Shown here: in pieces, positions 41,253-49,404 of the stretch
How the letters are laid out: each line of letters starts with the position of its first letter
How positions within the stretch are numbered: position 1 is the first letter of the stretch
NCBI RefSeq assembly: GCF_014205115.1
Contig: NZ_JACHMW010000001.1
Span: forward strand, 682,001-746,000
Direction of reading: 5' to 3'
Length of the DNA: 64,000 nucleotides
DNA from: Micrococcus endophyticus
GTDB lineage: Bacteria > Actinomycetota > Actinomycetes > Actinomycetales > Micrococcaceae
Program-made: the position numbers and the translations under genes
The notes under the pieces: generated by a model
Told to the model about the DNA's origin: nothing
Seen by the model: only the letters and a program-made list of their open reading frames with translations
Database searches by the model: none

Positions 41253-41298
41253 GACGACGGCGGGCCGGTCCTCTTCGGAGGGCCGGCCCGCCGTCGTC
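41253..41298 (+). terminator. Very strong terminator after ctaF
   Basis: GACGACGGCGGGCCGG (41253-41268) pairs perfectly with 41283-41298. The stem continues inward through a T-G pair and CCTC/GAGG to a TTCG tetraloop, about 21 bp in all. Confidence 0.9.
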
Positions 41299-41324
41299 GT
41301 GCCCCCCGGACGCTGAGCCCCGGC

Positions 41325-41382
41325 GCTTTCGTGCGGGAAACGGGAGCCTTCCCGAACGCTTTCGTCCGGGAAACGGGAGCCT
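41325..41382 (+). repeat. Two direct copies of a 25-bp repeat at the left end of the island
   Basis: GCTTTCGTSCGGGAAACGGG followed by AGCCT occurs at 41325-41349 and 41358-41382, differing at one base, 33 bases apart. Inverted copies lie at 42601-42658. Confidence 0.85.
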
Positions 41383-42242
41383 CTCCAGGCCCCTCTGGCT
41401 GGGAAGCGAGTATCGAGCGGCCCGAACCCGCCGAGGCCGGGGGAGAGCTCCCAGGGCGCCGACCACGACGGCACGGGGTCTGGGCGGTGGCGGGGGCGTG
41501 GACCGGGCGCAACTCTCGACCACACGGTCTTCCCGTGTGTGGATCGGCCGACGACGTCGCGTGGGCACGTCCCGCAGCCTCTTCACCGTCACCAGCGGGC
41601 GGCCCGGCGCCGAGTCCCGTCCGGCAGCATCGGTCGATCAGCTCGTGCAGGCCCTCGTTGGCCTCGACCTCATATGGACCCGGCCGAGGAACGACGCGAT
41701 CACGCGGCCCTGGTCGGCACGGTGGCGGCCGCGAAGTAGTGGCAGTGGAGCCCGACGGAGAAGGACGTGCTGGCAACGCACCCGAGCATCCGTGCGGTCC
41801 TGAGACCGGTGACCGAGCATGGGCTGGGCTCAGAGCAGGCCCACCACTGGGCCCACCCGTGGGCGGGCTCCCAGTGGGTGATCGGCTGGTGGGTACGAGA
41901 AGGCCGGGAGTCCGCTGCCCCAGGACCCCCGAGGCGTCCTCGAGGCCTGGGCACGGAACTAGGAGCGGGAGGAACCCCGCGCAGCGGCAGGACGGCCCGC
42001 AGGCCCCACGGCGACCCGGTCCGGGGCCCGCTGGTCGATCCCGGTGGGCATCACCGCAGCCGTCACGCAGGTGCCTGAGGGGTTGGATCTCATCGAAGAC
42101 GATTCCGGGGCGGGGGCGGCTTCCGTGACCCCGGGGAACGACGTCGGACGTACGTACGAGGTGACCAGCCCGGGTGACCGGGCCCGGCTATGCCGTAGCG
42201 TCCCTCTGGACGTGAGTGCCTCCAGGGGCCACGACTGGCACC

Positions 42243-42274
42243 GGGTGACCGGGTGACCGGGTGAGCGGGTGAAC
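42243..42274 (+). repeat. Four tandem copies of an 8-bp unit
   Basis: GGGTGACC occurs twice and is followed by GGGTGAGC and GGGTGAAC, contiguous over 32 bases. The unit count may vary between strains. Confidence 0.8.
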
Positions 42275-42313
42275 GGGAGGGTCGGGCGATGGGTGATCCC
42301 GGGTTGCGATTGT

Positions 42314-42560
42314 GTGGCCCAGGATTGGGATGCGCTCCACCTGACGGCACTCGGCTGCCCCGCCTCCGCCACACGCTGTCTGCCCGTCGGCGAGGGCGAC
42401 GCGACCGTGCTCGCCGGGTGGAACCCGGACACGACGCTGTGGCTGACCGACGTCATCCGACCCGCGCATGCACCCGTGCAGGGGTGGCGCCGGGACCCCG
42501 ACGACGGCGCGTGGGTCTGGCGAACAGATGCACCGGACGACGCTCCCAGGGGAGGAGAAC
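42314..42560 (+). pseudogene. Possible fragment of an unidentified protein-coding gene
   Basis: About 80 codons in one frame read like real protein (QDWDALHLTALG, LAGWNPDTTLWLTDVIRP, WRRDPDDGAWVW) with strong third-position GC. There is no start or RBS, and the frame runs into the repeat pair at 42601. I do not recognise the family. It is best treated as a relic. Confidence 0.3.
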
Positions 42561-42600
42561 GGCCGGTTCGGCTTGACCCGGTCGGAGGGCGAGAGCTCGA

Positions 42601-42658
42601 AGCCTCCCGTTTCCCAAACGAAAGCTCCGTGGGAGACTCCCGTTTCCCGGACGAAAGT
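42601..42658 (-). repeat. Two inverted copies of the 25-bp repeat at the right end of the island
   Basis: The reverse complement of the 41325 repeat occurs at 42601-42625 (three mismatches) and 42634-42658. Each contains CTCCCGTTTCCC and ACGAAAG. Confidence 0.8.
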
Positions 42659-42703
42659 GTCCAGACGACAGGGGACGCGAAGGGGCGTGAGTCCGGACAG
42701 CGG

Positions 42704-42737
42704 AAGGCCCCGCACACCGAGAGGTGTGCGGGGCCTT
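42704..42737 (-). terminator. Terminator after qcrB
   Basis: A perfect 15-bp stem AAGGCCCCGCACACC with its complement and a four-base loop, 23 bases beyond the qcrB stop. Confidence 0.85.
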
Positions 42738-42759
42738 CTGAGTCCCAGGGGATCGAAGG

Positions 42760-44463
42760 TCAGCCGTCGATCTTCGGGTTGTGCGAGCTCGGGTCGGCGC
42801 CCAGCTCGCGGTGGCCGGCGTCCTCGACGCCGTGGTGGCCGTGGGTGCGGGCCTCGACCAGCTCCTCGCGGGTCACCGGGGCGACGCGGTCCTGGTAGAA
42901 CATGCGGTTCAGGCCGGCGCGGGCCTTCTCGATCATGCCCACCTTGCCGGAGCGGTTGGGGAGGGCCGGCACGGGGCGACGGTCCTCGAAGGACACGAGA
43001 CGGTACAGCTCGTGATCGGTGAGCTGGCGATGGCGCTCGTGGAAACCGCCGTCGGGGGACATCTCGATCACGCCGGCCTCGTGGCCGTGGAGCACGAGCT
43101 CACGGTCCTTGCGCTGCAGCGACAGGCAGATGCGGCGCGTCACGATGAAACCGATCACCGGGCCCAGGAAGAACAGCGTGCGCAGGGCGTAGAGCACGTC
43201 GTTCAGGGACAGGTGGAAGTGCGTGGCGATGAGGTCCGAGGACGCCGCCGCCCACATCACGCAGTACCAGATGACCGCGGCGACGCCGATGCCCGTGCGG
43301 GTCGGGGCGTTGCGCGGACGGTCGAGCAGGTGGTGCTCGGTGTCGTCCTTGGTGATCCAGCGCTCGACCCACGGCCAGGCGCACATGCCCACGATCAGCA
43401 CGCCGACCGGGATCAGCGGGACGAGGACGCCCATCGGCAGCGAGACCGAGGAGCCCCACGGCATGGGGATGTTCCACAGGAAGGAGAAGTCGCCGATCAT
43501 GCCCGGCATCAGGCGCAGGGCGCCGTCGAACACGCCGATGTACCAGTCGGGCTGGGTGCCGGCCTGGACGGGGGACGGGTCGTAGGGACCGTAGTTCCAA
43601 TTGGCGTTGATCGTGACGGTGGAGGCGATGAGGGCGAGGACGCCGAACACGATGAAGAAGAAGCCGCCGGCCTTGGCCGCGTACACCGGGCCGACCGGGT
43701 AGCCGACCACGTTGTTCTCGGTGCGGCCCGGGCCCGGGTACTGGGTGTGCTTGTGCACGACCACCATGAACAGGTGGATGCCGATCAGCAGCAGGATGGC
43801 CGCGGGCACGATCATGATGTGCAGCGCGTACAGACGGCCGATGATCGAGTAGCCGGGGAACTCGCCGCCGAAGAAGAAGGCGGAGAGGTAGGTGCCCACG
43901 AGGGGCAGCGACTTCAGGATGCCGTCGATGATGCGCAGGCCGTTGCCGGAGAGCACCTCGTCGGGCAGGGAGTAGCCGGTGAAGCCGGCGGCCCAGCCGG
44001 CCATCAGCAGGAAGCAGCCGACCAGCCAGTTCAGCTCACGCGGGCGACGGAACGCGCCGGTGAAGAACACGCGCAGCATGTGCACGGACATCGCGGCCAC
44101 GAAGAGCAGCGCAGCCCAGTGGTGCAGCTGGCGCATGAACAGGCCGCCACGGACGTCGAACGAGATGTCGAGCGTCGAAGCGTAGGCCGCGGACATCTCG
44201 ATGCCGCGCAGCGGGGCGTAGGCGCCGTTGTAGGTCACGTGCGACATCGACGGGTCGAAGAAGAACGTGAGGAACGCGCCCGACAGCAGCAGGATGACGA
44301 AGCTGTAGAGGGCGACCTCGCCGAACATGAACGTCCAGTGGTCAGGGAAGATCTTCCGACCGAAGAACTTCACGATGGGGGACATCCCCATGCGGGTGTC
44401 GACGAAGTTCGCGATGCGGCCGGTCGAGGTCGCCGGCTGGAACTCTTTCACGGTGGTGCTCAT
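42760..44463 (-). CDS. qcrB: Cytochrome bc1 complex cytochrome b subunit
   Basis: Menaquinol-oxidising membrane subunit of complex III. The 567 residues include the two b-heme His pairs, in LHHWAALLFVAAMSVHMLRV and in the later helix with LIGIHLFMVVVHKH, and the extended C-terminal region typical of actinobacterial QcrB. FTGYSLPDEVLSGNGLRI is the quinol-site region. It follows qcrA after five bases and ends the ctaE-qcrC-qcrA-qcrB operon. Confidence 0.97.
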   Translation of the reverse strand: MSTTVKEFQPATSTGRIANFVDTRMGMSPIVKFFGRKIFPDHWTFMFGEVALYSFVILLLSGAFLTFFFDPSMSHVTYNGAYAPLRGIEMSAAYASTLDISFDVRGGLFMRQLHHWAALLFVAAMSVHMLRVFFTGAFRRPRELNWLVGCFLLMAGWAAGFTGYSLPDEVLSGNGLRIIDGILKSLPLVGTYLSAFFFGGEFPGYSIIGRLYALHIMIVPAAILLLIGIHLFMVVVHKHTQYPGPGRTENNVVGYPVGPVYAAKAGGFFFIVFGVLALIASTVTINANWNYGPYDPSPVQAGTQPDWYIGVFDGALRLMPGMIGDFSFLWNIPMPWGSSVSLPMGVLVPLIPVGVLIVGMCAWPWVERWITKDDTEHHLLDRPRNAPTRTGIGVAAVIWYCVMWAAASSDLIATHFHLSLNDVLYALRTLFFLGPVIGFIVTRRICLSLQRKDRELVLHGHEAGVIEMSPDGGFHERHRQLTDHELYRLVSFEDRRPVPALPNRSGKVGMIEKARAGLNRMFYQDRVAPVTREELVEARTHGHHGVEDAGHRELGADPSSHNPKIDG

Positions 44464-44468
44464 AGGTG

Positions 44469-45545
44469 TCAGCCACGCTCCCAGTAGACAGGCCCGACGG
44501 GCTCATGGAAATCGCTCTGGGCCACGAGGAAGCCCTCGTCGTCCACGGTGATCGGCAGCTGCGGCAGCGCGTGGCTGGCCGGGCCGAAGATGACCTTGCA
44601 CTCCTGCGTGAGGTCGAAGGTCGACTGGTGGCAGGGGCAGAGCAGGTGGTGGGTGTGCTGCTCGTACAGGGCGATCGGGCAGCCCACGTGCGTGCAGACC
44701 TTGGAGTAGGCGAAGATGCCGTCCACGTTCCAGTCCTCGCGGCCCGGGGTGATCTGCACCTTGGCGGGATCCAGGCGCATGAGCAGCACGACGGCCTTGG
44801 CCTTCTCGTTGAGCTTGCCGTAGCTCATGTCGTTCAGGCCGTCCGGGATGACGTGCACGGCGGAGCCGAGGGTCACGTCCGAGGCCTTGATGGGGGAGCC
44901 GGTGGGGTCGCGCACGAGGCGCACGCCCTCGGCCCACATGGTGTGGCGCAGGCGCTCGGGGCCGAAGTTGTGGATCTCCTCGTCCGAGAAGTTGTCCGTG
45001 TTGTCCAGGTCGCGGAACACGGCGATGAACGGGAGCGGGGCCAGCAGGGCCGCACCGATGAGGGTGTTGCGCAGCAGGGGGCGACGCTTGATCTGCGACT
45101 CGTCCAGGATCTCCGAGATCATGTTGGTCGCGGCGACGCGGTCGGCCTCGGTGCGGACCTCGTGGCGCTCCTCGATCGTCTCGTGGTCGGGCATCAGGGT
45201 CTTGGCCCAGTGCACGACGCCGATGCCGATGCCGAACATGGCCAGGGCGGTGCCGAGGCCGAGCAGCAGGTTCTGCAGGTAGATCTTGCTGAACGCCTCG
45301 TCGTTGCCGATCTGTCCGACTCCGAAGTAGCCGATGAAGAACAGCACGGTGCCCACGATGGAGATGAGGAACATGACCGAGACCTGGCGCTCGGCGCGCT
45401 TCGCGGCCTTCGGATCCTCATCGGCCAGACGCGGACGGTGCGGCGGGAGGCCCGGGTTGTCGATCGCGTACCGGGGCGCGTCCTCGCCGGCGTGCTCGAG
45501 GGCGTCCGAGCGGTGCCCGGTCCCTTCAAAGCCTTTCTCGCCCAT
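44469..45545 (-). CDS. qcrA: Cytochrome bc1 complex Rieske iron-sulfur subunit
   Basis: Passes electrons from quinol to the QcrC hemes through a [2Fe-2S] cluster. The 358 residues carry three membrane helices, a feature of actinobacterial QcrA, and the cluster motifs CTHVGC and CPCHQS near the C-terminus. ATG 45545 has AAGGAAACAGG upstream. An A-type Fe-S carrier gene (erpA) is encoded about 7 kb away. Confidence 0.97.
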   Translation of the reverse strand: MGEKGFEGTGHRSDALEHAGEDAPRYAIDNPGLPPHRPRLADEDPKAAKRAERQVSVMFLISIVGTVLFFIGYFGVGQIGNDEAFSKIYLQNLLLGLGTALAMFGIGIGVVHWAKTLMPDHETIEERHEVRTEADRVAATNMISEILDESQIKRRPLLRNTLIGAALLAPLPFIAVFRDLDNTDNFSDEEIHNFGPERLRHTMWAEGVRLVRDPTGSPIKASDVTLGSAVHVIPDGLNDMSYGKLNEKAKAVVLLMRLDPAKVQITPGREDWNVDGIFAYSKVCTHVGCPIALYEQHTHHLLCPCHQSTFDLTQECKVIFGPASHALPQLPITVDDEGFLVAQSDFHEPVGPVYWERG

Positions 45546-45614
45546 ATGACCTGTTTCCTTTACTCGAGTGATGAATGTCGATGACGGGTGGCCGGCGTCG
45601 AGACGCCGACGAGA

Positions 45615-46421
45615 TCAGGAGGACCGGCTGGTCAGCCAGACCATGAAGCCGATGATCAGCGCGAGGCCCGCGGTCCAGATGAACAGGCCCTCGGAGACGG
45701 GGCCGAGCGAGCCGAGCTGCAGGCCGCCGGGGGAGCCCTGGTTCTCGATGGTCTTGAGGTAGGCGATGATGTCGCGCTTGTCCTCGGGCTTGACGTTCGC
45801 GTCCGAGAAGACGGGCATGTTCTGCGGGCCGGTCTCCATGGCCTCGTAGATGTGCTTCTCCTCGACGCCCTGCAGCGACGGGGCGTACTTGCCGCGGGTC
45901 AGCGCACCGCCGGCGGCGGCGGCGTTGTGGCACATCGCGCAGTTGATGCGGAACAGGTCGCCGCCGCGGGTGATGTCCACGTCCTCGTTGTTGATGTCGA
46001 GGTACTCGTCCTCGGGGATGGCCGGGCCGGCGCCGAGGGAGGCGACGTAGGCGGCGAGCTGAGCGGTCTGCTCCTCGTTGAACTGGTTCGGCTTGGCCGG
46101 GGCCTGCGGGCCGTTCATCTGCATGGGCATGCGGCCGGTGCCGACCTGGAAGTCGACGGACGCGGCGCCGACGCCGATCAGGGACGGGCCGGAGGGGCCC
46201 CCCGCGGCGCCCATGCCGTGGCAGGTGGCGCAGTTGGCGTTGAAGAGCTTCTCGCCCTCGGTGATGTCATCAGCCGAGGCGGCCGCGGTGACCTGCGTGG
46301 CCGCCTGTGCCTGGTTCACGGTGCTCGCGACGGAGTACAGTCCGCCGGTCACCAGGAGTCCCAGCAGGAGGAGCGCCAGCCCCATCAGTGGATGGCGTCG
46401 GTTCTGCGAAAGTGCCTTCAC
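45615..46421 (-). CDS. qcrC: Cytochrome bc1 complex diheme cytochrome c subunit
   Basis: Carries electrons from the Rieske centre directly to oxidase subunit II, replacing soluble cytochrome c in actinobacteria. The 268 residues have an N-terminal signal anchor (PLMGLALLLLGLLVTGGLYS), two heme-binding motifs, CATCH (64-68) and CAMCH (161-165), and a C-terminal membrane helix (GLFIWTAGLALIIGFMVWLT). GTG 46421 has AGGAAA upstream. Confidence 0.97.
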   Translation of the reverse strand: MKALSQNRRHPLMGLALLLLGLLVTGGLYSVASTVNQAQAATQVTAAASADDITEGEKLFNANCATCHGMGAAGGPSGPSLIGVGAASVDFQVGTGRMPMQMNGPQAPAKPNQFNEEQTAQLAAYVASLGAGPAIPEDEYLDINNEDVDITRGGDLFRINCAMCHNAAAAGGALTRGKYAPSLQGVEEKHIYEAMETGPQNMPVFSDANVKPEDKRDIIAYLKTIENQGSPGGLQLGSLGPVSEGLFIWTAGLALIIGFMVWLTSRSS

Positions 46422-46507
46422 GGGGGTTTCCTATCGTTCTCTTACGGGCCGGACCGCTGCGTGCCCCCGGCCCGTACCTGACGTCGGTGCGGTGAGTGAG
46501 GGTCGTC

Positions 46508-47146
46508 TTACTTCAGGAAGTAGACGATGAAGAACAGGGCGATCCAGACGACGTCCACGAAGTGCCAGTAGTAGGACACGACGATCGCGGACGTGGCCTC
46601 GTGATGGCCGAACCGGCGGGCCATGTAGGCGCGGCCGATGATGAAGAGGAACGCGATGAGGCCACCGGTCACGTGGATGGCGTGGAAGCCGGTGGTGATG
46701 TAGAAGGCCGAGCCGTACGCGTTCGCCGCGATGGTCACGCCCTCGGAGACGAGCACCGCGTACTCGTAGGACTGCACCGCCACGAAGATCGAGCCCATGA
46801 TGAAGGTCAGGATGAACCACTCGACCATGCCCCACTTCCCGAACTGCAGGAAGCCGCCGGTGCGGCGGGGCTGGAGGCGCTCGGCGGCGAGGACGCCGAA
46901 CTGGGCGGTGACGGAGGAGAGCACCAGGATCAGCGTGTTCGCCGCGGCGAGCGGGACGTTGAGGATCGCGGTGTTCTCGGCCCAGAGCTCCGGAGACGTG
47001 GAGCGGAGGGTGAAGTACATGGCGAAGAGCCCACCGAAGAACATGAGCTCGCTGGCGAGCCACACCATGGTCCCGACCTGCACCATGTTCGGCCGGCTCG
47101 GGAGGCCCGTGGTGGGCTGATGGAGAGTGGGGTTAGCTGTGGTCAC
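46508..47146 (-). CDS. ctaE: Cytochrome c oxidase subunit III
   Basis: Membrane subunit stabilising the aa3 core. The 212 residues have the usual pattern [29 protein letters not shown], then five helices including [19 protein letters not shown] and [23 protein letters not shown] 47146 lies six bases after CATAAT on the minus strand, so it should be translated from a leaderless mRNA. It heads the ctaE-qcrCAB operon; trpD is divergent. Confidence 0.96.
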   Translation of the reverse strand: MTTANPTLHQPTTGLPSRPNMVQVGTMVWLASELMFFGGLFAMYFTLRSTSPELWAENTAILNVPLAAANTLILVLSSVTAQFGVLAAERLQPRRTGGFLQFGKWGMVEWFILTFIMGSIFVAVQSYEYAVLVSEGVTIAANAYGSAFYITTGFHAIHVTGGLIAFLFIIGRAYMARRFGHHEATSAIVVSYYWHFVDVVWIALFFIVYFLK

Positions 47147-47152
47147 CCGATC

Positions 47153-47158
47153 ATTATG
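47153..47158 (-). promoter_or_regulatory. -10 hexamer CATAAT of the ctaE-qcrCAB operon, leaderless spacing
   Basis: Minus strand CATAAT, six bases (GATCGG), then GTG 47146. The region 47147-47330 is AT-richer than the surroundings, as expected for the divergent promoter area with trpD. Confidence 0.6.
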
Positions 47159-47326
47159 GCCCCAAACACGGCCCAGGGGGTAAATCGAAACTACCGTGTC
47201 GCGAGAGGGCTCGTCAGCCGGATGGAGATGATTCAGCGGCAGTCAACGGCTGACCATCAGAAGACGTCCAGTTTCGCGTCGGTCGGAACGTGACGCGGCA
47301 GAGGACGTCGCCGCGATCCAGGCGGA

Positions 47327-47332
47327 TAGGCT
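47327..47332 (+). promoter_or_regulatory. -10 hexamer TAGGCT of trpD, leaderless spacing
   Basis: TAGGCT, six bases (CGCGGC), then GTG 47339. Confidence 0.65.
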
Positions 47333-47338
47333 CGCGGC

Positions 47339-48397
47339 GTGAGCATCCCGAACACCACCGCAGCAGCCCCTGAGACCACGTGGCCGGACGTGTTCCGCGC
47401 CCTGACCTTCGGCGAGGACCTCTCGGACGAGGCCGCGGCGTGGGCGATGGGGGAGATGATGGCCGGCGACGCGACCGAGGGCCAGGTGGGCGGCTTCCTG
47501 CTGGCCCTGGCCGCCAAGGGCGTGACCGTCCCGGAGCTGCGCGGCCTCACCGAGGCGATGGTGCAGGCGGCGCGTCCGGTGCAGGTGACGGGGGAGACCC
47601 TCGACATCGTCGGCACGGGCGGCGACCGGCTCGGCACCGTCAACCTGTCCACCATGTCCTCGCTGGTCGCGGCCGGCGCCGGTGCGCGGATCGTCAAGCA
47701 CGGCAACCGCGGCGCCTCGTCCACCGCGGGCGCGGCCGACGTCATCGAGGCCCTGGGCGTGGACCTGTCCATGCCGCGCGAGAAGGCCGAGGAGTGCGCC
47801 GAGGCGGTCGGCATCACCTTCCTCTTCGCCCAGAACTACCACCCGTCGATGAAGTACGTGGCCCCCGTGCGCAAGCAGCTCGGCGTGCCCACCGTCTTCA
47901 ACTTCCTGGGCCCGCTCAGCAACCCCGCCCAGGTCTCCGCCCAGGCGCTCGGCTGCTCGAGCGAGGTCATGGTGCCCCTGCTGGCCCGGGTCCTCGCCGA
48001 CCGCGGCGTCCGCGGCTTCGTCTTCCGCGGCTCGGACGGCCGGGACAAGATCACCACCTCGGGCCCCTCCACCGTCATCGAGGTCCGTCACGAGGTGACC
48101 GCCCACGAGCTCGACCCGCGCGACTTCGGCATCGAGCTGGCCCCCGTGGAGGCGCTCGCCGGCCGGGACGGCGCCTACAACGCCACCCTCGTCCATGCCC
48201 TGCTGGCGGGGGAGAAGGGGCCGATCCGCGACGCCGTCCTGCTGAACGCCGCCACCGGCCTCACCGCGTGGGACACCGAGGCCCAGGGTCCGCTGGCGGA
48301 CCGGCTCGCCGCGAACATGGCCCGCGCGGCGGAGTCGCTGGACTCCGGCGCCGCCCGCGACGTCCTCGACCGCTGGGTCGCGTTCTCCCGCTCCTGA
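47339..48397 (+). CDS. trpD: Anthranilate phosphoribosyltransferase
   Basis: Adds phosphoribose to anthranilate in tryptophan synthesis. The 352 residues include the PRPP-binding GTGGDRLGTVN (from Gly92), KHGNRGASSTAGAADV, and NFLGPLSNPA. GTG 47339 is fixed by the TAGGCT hexamer. The gene stands alone next to ctaE, as often in actinobacteria, rather than in a trp operon. A strong terminator follows, then the IS-flanked segment. Confidence 0.96.
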   Translation: MSIPNTTAAAPETTWPDVFRALTFGEDLSDEAAAWAMGEMMAGDATEGQVGGFLLALAAKGVTVPELRGLTEAMVQAARPVQVTGETLDIVGTGGDRLGTVNLSTMSSLVAAGAGARIVKHGNRGASSTAGAADVIEALGVDLSMPREKAEECAEAVGITFLFAQNYHPSMKYVAPVRKQLGVPTVFNFLGPLSNPAQVSAQALGCSSEVMVPLLARVLADRGVRGFVFRGSDGRDKITTSGPSTVIEVRHEVTAHELDPRDFGIELAPVEALAGRDGAYNATLVHALLAGEKGPIRDAVLLNAATGLTAWDTEAQGPLADRLAANMARAAESLDSGAARDVLDRWVAFSRS

Positions 48398-48400
48398 CGC

Positions 48401-48444
48401 ACGACGACGGGCCGGCACCTGCCTCGGTGCCGGCCCGTCGTCGT
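48401..48444. terminator. Terminator after trpD, probably once shared with the Lrp-like gene
   Basis: A perfect 19-bp stem, ACGACGACGGGCCGGCACC with its complement, loop TGCCTC, four bases after the trpD stop. The inserted segment begins 16 bases later, leaving the Lrp-like gene at 55.4 kb without a terminator. Confidence 0.88.
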
Positions 48445-48462
48445 CGGGGAAGGGCGGGATTA

Positions 48463-49401
48463 GGGCGTGTCTGAGAATAGATGCACGAGTCAGCTGAGAC
48501 CCTGGGGACATGTCCCGGTTCCAGATGCTCTCCGATGCCCAATGGGAGTTGATCGCCCCGATGCTCCCGACCCGGACCGGCAGGGCCGGCAGGCCGTTCG
48601 CCGACGCCCGCACCATGGTGGAGGCGATCATCTACCGGTACCGGTGCGGAATCGCTTGGAGGGATCTGCCCGAGGTCTACGGGCCCTGGCAGACCGTGTG
48701 GACCTGGCATCGGCGCTTGGCCGAAAAAGGCACCTGGGACACGGTGCTGGCGAGGCTGACCGCCGCCGCTGACGCCGAAGGCCTGATCGATTGGTCGGTC
48801 TCGGTGGACTCCACGATCGCCCGCGCCCACCAGCACGCGACGAACATCACCCGCCACACAGGGGGATGGATCGAACTACAAGAATCCGCGTGAGGAGCCG
48901 GCCGATCACGGCATCGGGCGCTCCCGTGGCGGGCTGAGCACGAAGATCCATCAGCTCGTCGATGGGACCGGGCTGCCGCTGGTCAGCCTGATCACCCCCG
49001 GCCAAGCCGGGGACTCCCCGATGCTGCTGCCGCTGCTGGGGCGGCTGCGCGTGGCACGGCCGGTAGGGCGGCCCCGGACCCGCCCCGAGGCGGTGCTGGG
49101 CGACAAGGCGTACTCCTCCCGGGCGATCCGCACCCACCTGCGTGCCCGCCGGATCAAAGCCGTGATCCCCGAGCCGGCGGATCAGCAGGGCCACCGCAGG
49201 CGCCGCGGCTCGGCCGGTGGCCGTCCCGTGGACCTGGACTCGCAGGCTTACAAGGGCCGGAACGTGATCGAGCGCCAGTACGCGCACCTGAAGCAATGGC
49301 GGGGCCTGGCGACCCGGTACGACAAGTACGCGATCGTCTACCGGGCCGCCGTGGTGTTGAACGCTGTGCTCGCGTGGTCCAAACGATTGTCAGACATGCC
49401 C
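48463..49401 (+). mobile_element. IS5-type insertion sequence, copy 1 (939 bp)
   Basis: Ends in imperfect inverted repeats: GGGCGTGTCTGAGAAT at the left and GGGCATGTCTGACAAT (reverse complement) at the right. It is bounded by TA on both sides (48461-48462 and 49402-49403), consistent with a 2-bp target duplication in a YTAR site as in the IS427 group. It encodes a two-frame DDE transposase and differs from copy 2 at a single base (T at 49139). Confidence 0.93.
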
Positions 49402-49404
49402 TAG
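48510..49404 (+). CDS. IS5-type transposase in two frames (programmed frameshift likely), copy 1
   Basis: Frame A, 48510-48893, gives 127 residues beginning MSRFQMLSDAQWELIAPMLP with the first catalytic Asp in SVDSTIARAHQHA. Frame B is open from 48787 to 49404 and holds the second Asp in LGDKAYSSRAI and the Glu in VIERQYAHLKQWRGLATRYD. A +1 (or -2) slip in the overlap, perhaps at the GGGGG run 48861-48865, would join them into one DDE transposase. The stop TAG is completed by the flanking TA duplication. The same arrangement in both copies argues for a real frameshift rather than an error. Confidence 0.88.

Larger units (their letters stand above)
41299..42703. other. 1.4-kb island between the ctaF and qcrB terminators without a convincing gene
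   Basis: No open frame here has an RBS, a family match and actinobacterial codon use over its full length. Several frames are open only by GC bias. The ends carry two direct and two inverted copies of a 25-bp repeat, and a short 8-bp tandem repeat lies at 42243-42274. Base composition is patchier than in the flanking operons. A stretch at 42314-42560 may be a gene fragment. The island looks like decayed foreign DNA inserted between the converging cytochrome operons. Confidence 0.6.

Noticed and set aside
41325-41382. CRISPR array
   Set aside because: Only two units per side with an 8-base spacer between them; no regular spacers and no cas genes.
41498-42256. Several 60-250-codon frames on both strands in the island
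   Set aside because: No RBS, no family resemblance, and low-complexity Arg/Pro/Ser content typical of GC-driven open frames.
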